A stretch of 64,000 nucleotides of DNA from Chitinophaga silvisoli (GCF_003412465.1 NZ_QTJV01000009.1:248001-312000); one strand, 5' to 3'; shown: positions 33,164 through 41,166, numbered from the stretch's first letter. A program made the numbers and translations. The notes: generated by a model from the sequence alone, not told the origin.

Positions 33164-34084
33164 CTAGTTAAATGACTGCCTGAACTGCAATGGAGAAATC
33201 TTTGCTTTTACCTTGAAAAACTTGCTGAAAGATTGGGAGTGCTCGAAACCCAGCTGGTAAGCGATTTCAGATGCAGACAGGTTCGTGGTGGATAATAGTT
33301 CCTTCGCTTTTTCAAACAGTTTCTCCTGGATCAGTTGTTGTGCATTCTGGCCGATGAGGGAACGCAGCATATCACTCAGATAACCTGTAGAAAGATTTAA
33401 TTGCTCCGCAAGGTATTGAACGGTAGGTAATCCCGGTGTATCATTCTCAAAGTAGTTATTCAACAATTCTTCTACACGTTGTAATAAATCGTTGTGCACG
33501 ACCTTGCGGGTGATGAACTGACGCTTATAAAAACGATTTGCGTAGTTCAGTAATAACTCGATGTGGGAGATGATTACATCCTGGCTAAAATCGTCTATCC
33601 TGCTATTGAGCTCAGTGTCGATCATGGTAAAGATGCTATGGATGGTCTGCTTTTCTTCTTCTGAAAGGTGTAATGCCTCGTTAGTAGAATAAGAAAAGAA
33701 GCCATATTGCCTGATCTTTTTGGCAATGGGGTAGTTTAACAGGAAATCGGGGTGGATCAGTAATACGTAATCGGAACAGGTGGCAGCGTGTTCGTCATTG
33801 CCACCGATGATCTGACCCGGGGCGGCGAACAGCAGCCCTCCTTCATCAAAATCATAGTAGCTCTGGCCGTAACGTATTTTTCCGCTCAGTTTGGGTTTAT
33901 AAGAGATCTTATAATATTTCAGTACATGGGTGCCTAATGGTGCGTGTTCCATCAGGCTATTGCGCCCATTGAACAGACTTACCAGGGGATGCTTCGGGGC
34001 AGGTAAGCCTGCCATGCGGTGCATTTCAGTCAGCGAGTCCGGGTGATGGAATGAAGGTCCTTCTTTTTTCATATTCTTTTGCAT
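33164..34084 (-). CDS. AraC family transcriptional regulator
   Basis: A 306-residue AraC regulator whose N-terminal sensor (LTEMHRMAGLPAPKHPLVSLF, GGLLFAAPGQIIG) resembles that of the AraC at 24595. The C-terminal domain has YLAEQLNLSTGYLSDMLRSLIG and IAYQLGFEHSQSFSKFFKVKAKISP. I choose ATG 34084, because upstream Met codons (such as 34126) lie in or before an inverted repeat that encloses a -7-like box, so they would precede transcription. It follows the SDR at 34133 on the same strand and is the likely regulator of that SDR. Confidence 0.88.
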   Translation of the reverse strand: MQKNMKKEGPSFHHPDSLTEMHRMAGLPAPKHPLVSLFNGRNSLMEHAPLGTHVLKYYKISYKPKLSGKIRYGQSYYDFDEGGLLFAAPGQIIGGNDEHAATCSDYVLLIHPDFLLNYPIAKKIRQYGFFSYSTNEALHLSEEEKQTIHSIFTMIDTELNSRIDDFSQDVIISHIELLLNYANRFYKRQFITRKVVHNDLLQRVEELLNNYFENDTPGLPTVQYLAEQLNLSTGYLSDMLRSLIGQNAQQLIQEKLFEKAKELLSTTNLSASEIAYQLGFEHSQSFSKFFKVKAKISPLQFRQSFN

Positions 34085-34087
34085 TAA

Positions 34088-34123
34088 AGAATGATAACCG
34101 GCACAAAGGTCGGTTATCATTCT
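34088..34123. promoter_or_regulatory. Inverted repeat around a -7-like box (candidate operator) before AraC
   Basis: Perfect 13-bp arms AGAATGATAACCG and CGGTTATCATTCT are separated by 10 bases. On the minus strand the spacer gives GACCTTTG (7 of 8 to TAnnTTTG). It lies between the SDR stop (34133) and the AraC ATG (34084). It could instead act as a weak terminator or attenuator for the SDR transcript. Confidence 0.6.
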
Positions 34124-34132
34124 CATATTATC

Positions 34133-34963
34133 TTATTTTGATTCTCCCTGTGCGGCCACAGAGATGTCATTCCAGGCTTCCCAGGTGGCGATGCGTTCTG
34201 CATAGGCTGCGCGTACATCCGGCAGATTGTGACTACCCAGGTTAAAGCGCAGCGGCGGATTTTCTGCATCCACGATTTTGAAGAGGGCGGCTGGTGTAGC
34301 ATCCGGATTACCTCTTTCCATGCCCCTTAACTGGCCGAAAAACTGCTGTTTAAAATCATCATAGATGTCTAGTCCCGCAGCAAATTTTAAGGAGTCCTGG
34401 CTACCGAATTCCGTAGCATAAGCGCCGGGCTCTAAAATTGTCACTTTGATTCCGAACTGGCTTACTTCTTTTGAAAGACTTTCGTGCAGTGCTTCAAATG
34501 CCCATTTGGATGAACAGTAATTACCGATTACGGGCATTGCCAAATGACCGAGTCCGCTGGAGGTGCCTAGTATGTGCCCTCCACCCTGTGCTCTCAGCAA
34601 AGGCAAAGCAGCCTTAATGACGGCCAGGGGGCCGAATACGTTCGTGTCGTAAAGTGCCTGCATATCTTCCGCACTTGCTTCTTCGATGGTACCTACCAGG
34701 GAATATCCTGCATTATTGAGTACGATATCAAGTCTGCCGAAATGGGAATGGGCCTGGGAAACAGCTTTTTTCACCTGCTCCGGATTTGTAACATCCAGTT
34801 CCAACGTTAACACATTTTCGCCATACTTATCTTTGAAGTCAGCGATGCTGGAGAGCTTTCTTGCTGTAGCTGCGACCTTATCCCCACGCTGAAGTGCTGC
34901 TTCTGTCCAAACTCTTCCGAATCCACGGGATGCCCCTGTAATAAACCATATTTTACCTGCCAT
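34133..34963 (-). CDS. Short-chain dehydrogenase/reductase
   Basis: A 276-residue SDR: TGASRGFG (8-15), LNNAGYSLVGTIEE, catalytic YCSSKWAFEALHE. It is the closest relative in the window of the SDR at 23640, and both neighbour an AraC gene with matching sensor motifs, pointing to an ancestral module duplication. The substrate is unknown. The AraC gene follows at 49 bases, with a 36-base inverted-repeat element between them. Upstream of its ATG a GATCTTTG (7 of 8 to the -7 box) is present on the minus strand. Confidence 0.9.
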   Translation of the reverse strand: MAGKIWFITGASRGFGRVWTEAALQRGDKVAATARKLSSIADFKDKYGENVLTLELDVTNPEQVKKAVSQAHSHFGRLDIVLNNAGYSLVGTIEEASAEDMQALYDTNVFGPLAVIKAALPLLRAQGGGHILGTSSGLGHLAMPVIGNYCSSKWAFEALHESLSKEVSQFGIKVTILEPGAYATEFGSQDSLKFAAGLDIYDDFKQQFFGQLRGMERGNPDATPAALFKIVDAENPPLRFNLGSHNLPDVRAAYAERIATWEAWNDISVAAQGESK

Positions 34964-35083
34964 GTTGTTGATGTTTTTAATTATAGAACAAAGATCGGCA
35001 GGTATCGTTTAGGGGGTGTAGCTTTATCAGGGGACTTTGTAGCCAAATCAAAAATCTGGTATTTTTTGTGTTTAAATCGGGAA

Positions 35084-35180
35084 GAGCTTGTAGCAAAAGT
35101 AATTTGAACGGATTGAGGGTTAGAAAAATTCTCTCCATCCATTGAATCCGGGTGATTTTACACTTTTGATTTGATGCAAG
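35084..35180. repeat. Palindromic intergenic repeat, copy 3 of 3 (degenerate)
   Basis: The left arm GAGCTTGTAGCAAAAGTAA and right arm (ACTTTTGATTTGATGCAAGC) are imperfect inverses, with a small insertion in the right arm. AAAAATTCTCTCC inside matches the complement of GGAGAGAATTTTT in copy 1, confirming common origin. It lies between two divergently oriented SDR promoter regions. Confidence 0.65.
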
Positions 35181-35213
35181 CGATCTAAATGTGCCATAAA
35201 GTGTAGCTGGAGC

Positions 35214-35972
35214 TTACCACGGAATGTTTAAATTTTCCCAGCGGGTATAGGTGCCACTGGGGCCATCGGGGCCAAGTAAGGCAATCCTGACCACCTCCCT
35301 GGAGCCATCTTCGATGGTCTCAGTTCCCTGGAAATTATTCAGCGCTGTCTTTGTGAATTCTGGTGATACCAGGTTTACCTTGATACCATCATTCTCATGC
35401 TCGATCATCATAGCAAGGGCCATGATATTCATCGCACTTTTAGAGCCGGCATATGCCGGGCTGAACATCTTCCTGTATGGGAAAGAGGGGTCAGCATTTA
35501 AGGTGAGAGAACCGGCACTGCTTGAAACATTTACAATACGGGCATCGGCAGAGCGTCTTAACAAAGGCAGCATGGCCTGGTAGACAGCGAGGGCACCAAA
35601 TACGTTTGTTTCCCAGATGGCGCGAACTTCGTCAAGAGAGACAGTGCTGGTACCATATAAAGATGCATAATTTTCAAGCGTTACATCATTTCTGTCTGAT
35701 CTTGAGATGGCAGCGTTATTTACGAGCAGATCCAGGCGGCCGAATTCAGTACGGATCCGTTCCGCAGCAGCGGCGATAGAAGCGGCATCGGTGACATCAA
35801 GCTGGATGGCAATGCCACCTACTTCCTGAGCGGCGGCCTGGCCACGTTCAAAGTTACGTGCGCCCAGCAATACTGTAACGCCATTTGCTGCCAGTTCTTT
35901 AGCTACCTGTTTACCTACGCCCTGGTTGGCACCGGTTACGAGGGCGATTCTTTTGTGAGCAGTATTTGTCAT
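35214..35972 (-). CDS. Short-chain dehydrogenase/reductase
   Basis: A 252-residue SDR with TGANQGVG (14-21), LLVNNAAIS, a VNVSSSAG strand and catalytic YAGSKSAMN. It ends in GPDGPSGTYTRWENLNIPW, similar to the SDR at 17573. Both belong to the group annotated as NAD(P)-dependent dehydrogenases with carbonyl-reductase-like folds. It stands alone, with the repeat copy 3 downstream and the divergent DRHyd-TPR gene upstream. A near -7 box (GACCTTTG, 7 of 8) lies before its ATG on the minus strand. Confidence 0.9.
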   Translation of the reverse strand: MTNTAHKRIALVTGANQGVGKQVAKELAANGVTVLLGARNFERGQAAAQEVGGIAIQLDVTDAASIAAAAERIRTEFGRLDLLVNNAAISRSDRNDVTLENYASLYGTSTVSLDEVRAIWETNVFGALAVYQAMLPLLRRSADARIVNVSSSAGSLTLNADPSFPYRKMFSPAYAGSKSAMNIMALAMMIEHENDGIKVNLVSPEFTKTALNNFQGTETIEDGSREVVRIALLGPDGPSGTYTRWENLNIPW

Positions 35973-36142
35973 AGTTCAGTTTTTTAGTAGTACAAAGGTC
36001 AATGTAAGGCGGGTGATGGGTGTAGGTAAATTGGGGGAATTTGTAGGCGAAATGGGGGTGTGAGGGATGAAAAATACAAACTAGTTGGTATTGTCTGCCA
36101 GTTGAATTAGGGGGATCTTTAGTATAAGTAATATTTCTTATA

Positions 36143-37486
36143 ATGAAACCATTGTGCTTTGTCATCATGCCTTTCAACAGGAAAAAAGATGCTGAAGGAA
36201 ACGAGATTGATTTTAATGCAATATATGACACTTTAATTGTGCCTGCCATCGAAGCGGCAGGTATGCAGGCGATCAGAGCTGATGAGGAGACGGTAGACGG
36301 CATTATTCACAAACCTATGTATGAGCGCCTGATTCTTTGTGACTACGCAGTGGCAGACCTTACCACGTCCAATGCCAATGTGCTTTATGAACTGGGCATC
36401 CGGCATGCCGTAAAACCGCATACAACGATTAATATCTATGCGAATGGGTCTCCATTGCCCTTTGATGTAAATTCGGTTCGTTGCATGCCCTATTCTTATG
36501 ATAAGAAAAAAGGACTTACAAAGCCGAAAGAGGATATGGAGAGCCTGACAGGGAAATTGAAAACAGCTAAGAAGAGAAAGGATACTGATAGCCCTATTTA
36601 CCAGTTGGTAGACGGTATATCATTTCAAAACAGCGTAGCGCATCAAAAAACAGATATATTCCGCGACCAGGTGGAATATAATGTGGAGATGAAGAAAAAG
36701 CTAAAAAAAATAAGAAGCAATAAAAAGTACAGTACTGCACAGATACTGGAGGAGCTGGACAAAATTGAAATAGATCCGGAAAACGAGGAAGCAGGTGTAT
36801 TAATTGATTTCATGATTTCTTACCGCTCTTTGGGAGCCTATCCCAGAATGATCGCTTTTATAGAAAACATGCCCAGCCATGTCAAAAACACAGTCATGGT
36901 ACAGGAACAATTGGGTTTTGCCTATAATAGAACCGGTGAAAAGGAAGAGGCCATAAGGGTGCTTGAAGGGGTATTAAAACAAAATGGTCCCAGTAGTGAA
37001 ACATATGGGATCTTAGGAAGGGTTTATAAAGATCTCTATGATGCCGCGATTATTGATCAAAATATAGCAAAGGCCAAAGGGTACCTGGATAAAGCCATTG
37101 AGACCTATCAGAAAGGCATGGAGGCAGACTGGCGGGATGCGTACCCTGGAACAAATTTATTGACTTTATTGTACGTAAAAGGAGACTTTGAGAAAATCCA
37201 GTCACTGGCATGTGTGGTAGAATATGCAGTACAAAGAAAACTGGCTAAATCTGAAGATTACTGGGATTATGCTACGCTGGTAGAAATAGCGCTGGTGACA
37301 GGAAATGAAAGAAAGGCGCTTGAGAATTTTGAGAAAGCGATCGTTTGTGACAAGGATTTGTGGATGCTGGAGACTACTGTAAATACGCTGGACCGGATGC
37401 TGAAGGTGGCTCAGAAGCGAAAAGAAAAAGCCACGCTGATAAAAAAGGTATTAAAGCTCTTCAATGAGCAGATTAAGAAATGGTGA
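36143..37486 (+). CDS. TIR/deoxyribohydrolase-like domain plus TPR protein (ASK1-core-like)
   Basis: A 447-residue protein. Residues 1-115 match the nucleoside 2-deoxyribosyltransferase/TIR-like fold: FVIMPF (6-11), VPAIEAAG, RADE (46-49), then DYAVADLT and NVLYELGIRHA with Glu83 as the likely catalytic residue. Residues about 200-447 are TPR-like helices (VMVQEQLGFAYNRTGEKEEA and later repeats). This domain pair is known as the core of eukaryotic ASK kinases (MAP3K5 type, TRAFs-binding region) and its bacterial relatives. The function in bacteria is not established, but conflict or stress signalling is suspected. A 6-bp inverted repeat TATAAG/CTTATA directly precedes the ATG. Confidence 0.75.
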   Translation: MKPLCFVIMPFNRKKDAEGNEIDFNAIYDTLIVPAIEAAGMQAIRADEETVDGIIHKPMYERLILCDYAVADLTTSNANVLYELGIRHAVKPHTTINIYANGSPLPFDVNSVRCMPYSYDKKKGLTKPKEDMESLTGKLKTAKKRKDTDSPIYQLVDGISFQNSVAHQKTDIFRDQVEYNVEMKKKLKKIRSNKKYSTAQILEELDKIEIDPENEEAGVLIDFMISYRSLGAYPRMIAFIENMPSHVKNTVMVQEQLGFAYNRTGEKEEAIRVLEGVLKQNGPSSETYGILGRVYKDLYDAAIIDQNIAKAKGYLDKAIETYQKGMEADWRDAYPGTNLLTLLYVKGDFEKIQSLACVVEYAVQRKLAKSEDYWDYATLVEIALVTGNERKALENFEKAIVCDKDLWMLETTVNTLDRMLKVAQKRKEKATLIKKVLKLFNEQIKKW

Positions 37487-37629
37487 TATGATTAATAATT
37501 AGCTCCCACATCAAACCACCTGTTTTATTTTACGGGACGTTCGACGGATGGAATTCTGATTTACAGTTTTTTATGATGAACCGGGAACACTTTTTTAAGG
37601 GGCGGGTAGTCACCTGGAGGTAAGTGCTT

Positions 37630-37659
37630 ACATTTGGTAACTAAATGTAGATAATTTTG
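37630..37659 (+). promoter_or_regulatory. Palindrome and -7 box before the DsbA-like gene
   Basis: A near-perfect 19-base palindrome (ACATTTGGTAACTAAATGT, 8 of 9 pairs) at 37630-37648 is followed by TAATTTTG at 37652-37659, a perfect -7 box. ATG at 37702. The palindrome is placed where a regulator would compete with or assist RNA polymerase. Confidence 0.6.
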
Positions 37660-37701
37660 TAGCCTGGAGAATAGTTATTACCAGTCATTTAAAAAGTTAA
37701 T

Positions 37702-38373
37702 ATGAAAGTAGAAATCTGGAGCGATATTATGTGCCCATTTTGTTATATCGGGAAGCGGAATTTTGAAGCTGCATTGAATAATTTTCCGAATAAAGAATTG
37801 ATTGAAGTAGAGTGGAAGAGTTTTCAGCTGGATCCGACTATCCCGGAAAAGCTACCCCAACAGGCATCTATTTATGAGTATGTGGCGGAACGAAAAGGAA
37901 TGAGTTATGAGCAATCCAGAGAATTACATCAACAGGTAATTCAATATGCGAATAGCGTAGGGCTTACATATAACTTTGATAAGGCCATCGTGGCAAATTC
38001 GCTCAATGCTCATCGGATTATACAATTTGCGAAGACGAAAGGTTTGGGTGACCAAGCAGAGGAGCGGTTCTTTTATGCTTACTTCACAGAAGGGAAAAAC
38101 TTAGGTGATATTAGCACGCTGAAGGAATTGGGCAAGGAAATCGGGTTGGCGGAAGCGGAGGTGGATGAAGCACTGACAAACCCGGTGTATGTACAAAAGG
38201 TGCATAGTGAAGTCAATGATGCGCAGGCATTGGGGCTGAGAGGGGTTCCATTTTTTGTAATTAACCGCAAATATGGGATTGCGGGTGCGCAACAGCCTGC
38301 TGAAATAGGGAGAGCACTGGAAAAGGCGTTTGGAGAATGGCAGCAGGAACATGCTTCCTCAACTAAAATTTAA
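37702..38373 (+). CDS. DsbA family oxidoreductase (FrnE-like)
   Basis: A 223-residue cytoplasmic DsbA-superfamily protein of the FrnE/2-hydroxychromene-carboxylate isomerase-like type. The thioredoxin-fold active site is Cys11-Pro-Phe-Cys14 (IMCPFCYIGKRNF), and the cis-Pro loop is GVPFFVINRKYGIAGAQ. There is no signal peptide. Relatives act as thiol isomerases or chaperones under oxidative stress. Its stop shares a TTAA palindrome with the stop of the convergent TIR gene, so the two genes overlap by 4 bases. Confidence 0.9.
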   Translation: MKVEIWSDIMCPFCYIGKRNFEAALNNFPNKELIEVEWKSFQLDPTIPEKLPQQASIYEYVAERKGMSYEQSRELHQQVIQYANSVGLTYNFDKAIVANSLNAHRIIQFAKTKGLGDQAEERFFYAYFTEGKNLGDISTLKELGKEIGLAEAEVDEALTNPVYVQKVHSEVNDAQALGLRGVPFFVINRKYGIAGAQQPAEIGRALEKAFGEWQQEHASSTKI

Positions 38374-38696
38374 TCATTATTAACAAAATTTCTGCCTTTC
38401 AACTTTTCAGGAATTGCTTCATTAGGAAAACGGCAATTACTAAATGAGCAATTCCTGAACGATTCAAGTTTACACCATTCACTCTGAACGGAATATGGGG
38501 ACATGATGAGAATACAGGCATCAGTGCGTTTTAGTGCACGGATAATTTTTTCAGGGAATACATCGCCGATCTTTATTGTGCTTTTATCGAAGAACGTATG
38601 GTAGCCTGCCTGGTTGAGAGCAGCATTGAGCGTTCTTGCAAATGCCTCGTCTTCCCGGGCATAACTGATGAATAATCGGGGTCTTAATGCAAACAT
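38370..38696 (-). CDS. Small TIR-domain protein, probably truncated
   Basis: A 108-residue protein with a bacterial TIR_2 domain: RLFISYAREDE (7-17), FFDKSTIKIGD, and SEWCKLE with the presumed NADase Glu78. After this point the usual hydrophobic strand (I/V-I-P-V/L) is missing, and the tail PEKLKGRNFVNND looks like the domain's end, so an internal deletion or a minimal TIR is likely. I start at ATG 38696, since the Met codons at 38714/38711 overlap the -7 box at 38712. TIR proteins hydrolyse NAD in defence systems, but no partner gene adjoins it. Confidence 0.75.
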   Translation of the reverse strand: MFALRPRLFISYAREDEAFARTLNAALNQAGYHTFFDKSTIKIGDVFPEKIIRALKRTDACILIMSPYSVQSEWCKLESFRNCSFSNCRFPNEAIPEKLKGRNFVNND

Positions 38697-38711
38697 AAAA
38701 TGGGATATCAT

Positions 38712-38719
38712 CAAATTTA
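38712..38719 (-). promoter_or_regulatory. -7 box for the TIR gene
   Basis: TAAATTTG on the minus strand is a perfect TAnnTTTG match ending 15 bases before ATG 38696. It rules out the upstream in-frame Met codons as starts. Confidence 0.5.
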
Positions 38720-38879
38720 TTACGATATTGATAAAATAAAAAAAAGAACTTTAGCGCCCAGGACCATTCTCTTGTAGTATCTTTCAGCCGCTTGTTTGAG
38801 GCTAAACCAATGGAGTTTAGAAAGTCGTTTAAAAATTAACTATTTGACGATATTTATTTTGGCAGGAAGAGAGATGCAT

Positions 38880-39725
38880 TCACTTCCCGGGATTTTTGAC
38901 TACCTGCTGGAAACCCTGTTCGGTTAACTCGGTTGGAGTCAGGCCATATTGTTTTTTGAATGCGAAGGAAAAGTGAGACAGGTTTTCAAAGCCCACTTCA
39001 AGATATACATCTGACGGGCGTTGCCTTTTCTTTGAGATCAGGTAATGGGCTTGCTCTAAACGCTTTTGCTGGAGCCACTTTTCCGGTGTTGTGTCGAAGA
39101 TTTTTGTAAAATCTCTTTTAAAGGTTGAAAGGCTGCGTCCTGTGAGTTTAGCAAACGACAGTAAGGGAATGTTATACTTATAATTGTGGTTCATAAACGT
39201 TTCCAGGTCTATCTTGTGTGGCTCCTGGAAATCAAACAGGAAATTCTGAAAGAGGTCTCCTGCCTGAAGTAACAGCTCAATTGCTTCCAGTGTTTTAAGT
39301 TCCGCAATCTTTGCTGTCAGGTTCTTCGGGTTGTCAAGATATGGTAACAATGAATCAAAGAAACCTTTTAAAAATACGTTTCCTGTCAGGTCGATCAAAG
39401 CTTTATCTTTATAGGTGCTTTGCCTGGGAATGTTATTTTTTACTGCATATTGGTGTAAAGTGTTTTGGTCAATAAACAGGCAGATTAATGAAGGTGCTTG
39501 TCCATTTTGATCCGCTTTTTTCAGTTTTTTGAATAACTGGTTTCTACGCATAAGACAGATGGCACCTTTTTTCATGACGAATGCTCCTTCGTTTGAGAAA
39601 TAATACGATTCCCCTGAGAGCATTATCCCTAAAGCGTGGTCGGGAAAATAATGTTCGCTACTTTGAACTTTTTGATAGCCACAGGCATACAGGACATTAT
39701 GTTGAAGAAAAATATTGTTTTCCAT
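38880..39725 (-). CDS. AraC family transcriptional regulator
   Basis: A 281-residue AraC regulator, close relative of the one at 30860. The sensor part contains MLSGESYYFSNEGAFVMKKGAICLM. The DNA-binding half has FAKLTGRSLSTFKRDFTKIFDTTPEKWL and YLEVGFENLSHFSFAFKKQYGLTPTE. The gene starts 6 bases after the SDR stop on the same strand, so it is translated with that SDR. The paralogous SDR-AraC unit at 29.98-31.6 kb has the same order. It probably controls its own operon. Confidence 0.9.
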   Translation of the reverse strand: MENNIFLQHNVLYACGYQKVQSSEHYFPDHALGIMLSGESYYFSNEGAFVMKKGAICLMRRNQLFKKLKKADQNGQAPSLICLFIDQNTLHQYAVKNNIPRQSTYKDKALIDLTGNVFLKGFFDSLLPYLDNPKNLTAKIAELKTLEAIELLLQAGDLFQNFLFDFQEPHKIDLETFMNHNYKYNIPLLSFAKLTGRSLSTFKRDFTKIFDTTPEKWLQQKRLEQAHYLISKKRQRPSDVYLEVGFENLSHFSFAFKKQYGLTPTELTEQGFQQVVKNPGK

Positions 39726-39731
39726 TGTTTG

Positions 39732-40547
39732 TTATTTTATCTGGCTCATTATTAATTTATCCATCAGCTTATCGGATAAAAGCTTACTTAAGATAAATAA
39801 TGCCCTTGAATTCATATCCTTCACCGTATACCTGGTTTTTGGCTGTGCTGCTTCGATCCCTTTTTTTACGAGATTCGCTATAACTATAGGTTCTGCGAGA
39901 CCAGTGGATAATTTGGTAAATGCTTTATGTGTTTTAGCTGCAAGTTCTTTGTAAGCTGTATGTCCTGATACCTTCATTAAACTATCTGTAGCGATAGTTC
40001 CCCATTCCGATTTAGTAGCTCCTGGTTCAACCACTATGACATCGATACCGAATTGCCGGACTTCAATACGCATACTATCGCTCAATGCTTCCAATGCAAA
40101 CTTGCTTGCATGATACCACCCACCTAATGGAAATGCAATTTTACCACCTACTGACGAGATATTTACTATTTTACCATATTTATTTTCCCGCATTTTGGGT
40201 AACACCAGCTGGGCCAGGCGCATGGCACCAAACACATTTACTTCCAGCTGATAGCGGGCATCTGCAATGGGTACGTCCTCTATTGCACCTTCCAAACCAA
40301 AGCCTGCATTGTTTATTAAAATGTCAATGCGCCCTGCTTCATCCAGAATCCGGCTGATCACGTCCCTGATACTTTCATCTTTTGTAACGTCTAATACAAG
40401 AGGTTTGATTCCATAGGATTCAAGATCCTGCATTTTTTCCATCCTGCGTGCAGCGCCATACACATTGTAGCCATTTTGTGCTAAGAGGATAGCCGTAGAT
40501 TTACCAATTCCAGCCGAAGCTCCGGTAACTAAAACTACTTTTTTCAT
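39732..40547 (-). CDS. Short-chain dehydrogenase/reductase
   Basis: A 271-residue SDR: TGASAGIG (8-15), INNAGFGLEGAIEDVP, NISSVGGK and catalytic YHASKFALEALSD. It is of the common oxidoreductase type that includes 17-beta-hydroxysteroid-dehydrogenase-like members. The substrate is unknown. First gene of an SDR-AraC operon (6-base spacer). A perfect -7 box (TATCTTTG) precedes its ATG by 20 bases on the minus strand. Confidence 0.92.
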   Translation of the reverse strand: MKKVVLVTGASAGIGKSTAILLAQNGYNVYGAARRMEKMQDLESYGIKPLVLDVTKDESIRDVISRILDEAGRIDILINNAGFGLEGAIEDVPIADARYQLEVNVFGAMRLAQLVLPKMRENKYGKIVNISSVGGKIAFPLGGWYHASKFALEALSDSMRIEVRQFGIDVIVVEPGATKSEWGTIATDSLMKVSGHTAYKELAAKTHKAFTKLSTGLAEPIVIANLVKKGIEAAQPKTRYTVKDMNSRALFILSKLLSDKLMDKLIMSQIK

Positions 40548-40566
40548 TGCTATAAATTTTATGGAG

Positions 40567-40574
40567 CAAAGATA
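40567..40574 (-). promoter_or_regulatory. -7 box for the SDR-AraC operon at 38.9-40.5 kb
   Basis: TATCTTTG on the minus strand, a perfect TAnnTTTG match, ends 20 bases before ATG 40547. Confidence 0.55.
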
Positions 40575-40652
40575 ATTGGGGATCGTGGCCGGGTGGTTTG
40601 TTGAAAAGTCCAGTTTTGTATGCTGAAAGGGTCAAGGCTGGGGCCTGATAAT

Positions 40653-40688
40653 GCAAAAAAGGCTTCCAGATTTACATCTAAAAGCCTT
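40653..40688 (-). terminator. Terminator of the response regulator gene
   Basis: A nested stem (GGCTT/AAGCC outer, AGAT/ATCT inner, 2-base internal loops) followed by TTTTTT on the minus strand, about 80 bases after the stop of the CheY-like gene. Confidence 0.7.
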
Positions 40689-40767
40689 AAATATTTTGAA
40701 TTTAACGGAATTGCTTATGAGCCGGGAGTGGAATGCCTTCTCATCTACATCGCTATGGAAGGAATGT

Positions 40768-41166
40768 TTAGGATGCTGAAGTAACTGCTTCTTCTGTACC
40801 CAATAACTCATTAACCGCCTGGTGCAATTGCGAGCGGGTAAATGGTTTTCTGAGAAAAGCATCCGCACCATTTTCCAATGCTACATCCTGAGCGGCCGCA
40901 TCAACACCGGAAATCATAATCACCTTGGTGGCTGGATGTTCTTTTTTTACAAAACTAAGGAAGTCAATGCCAAAACCGTCAGGCAGGCGATTGTCCAGTA
41001 ATATTAAAGATGGTGATTCCTGTAGAAGATATTCCTCAGCTTTGGCAATGCTTTGTACATGTTCTACTTCCATATCTTTTCCGTCGAGAAGTATGTTTAA
41101 AAGCAGGCACAGGTCACCTTCGTCATCAATGATCAATACTTTGCGGGGAGTAGTTTTATTTGTCAT
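40768..41166 (-). CDS. CheY-like single-domain response regulator
   Basis: A 132-residue stand-alone receiver domain. The acidic pair is Asp14/Asp15 (LIIDDEGD), the phospho-acceptor Asp58 (LILLDNRLPDGFG), Ser86 (MISG) and Lys107 (FLRKPF). There is no output domain, so it would act by protein contact or as a phosphorelay intermediate. I start at ATG 41166. The frame extends 78 codons further upstream without homology and into the neighbouring promoter. No histidine kinase adjoins it, so the partner is encoded elsewhere. Confidence 0.9.
   Translation of the reverse strand: MTNKTTPRKVLIIDDEGDLCLLLNILLDGKDMEVEHVQSIAKAEEYLLQESPSLILLDNRLPDGFGIDFLSFVKKEHPATKVIMISGVDAAAQDVALENGADAFLRKPFTRSQLHQAVNELLGTEEAVTSAS

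Noticed and set aside
32770..33171. 133-codon plus-strand frame overlapping the Crp gene end
   Set aside because: It is out of frame over the Crp helix-turn-helix coding region and shows no motif.
8706..35180. CRISPR array from the repeated sequences
   Set aside because: The three copies are tens of kb apart, palindromic over their full length and without spacers or cas genes.
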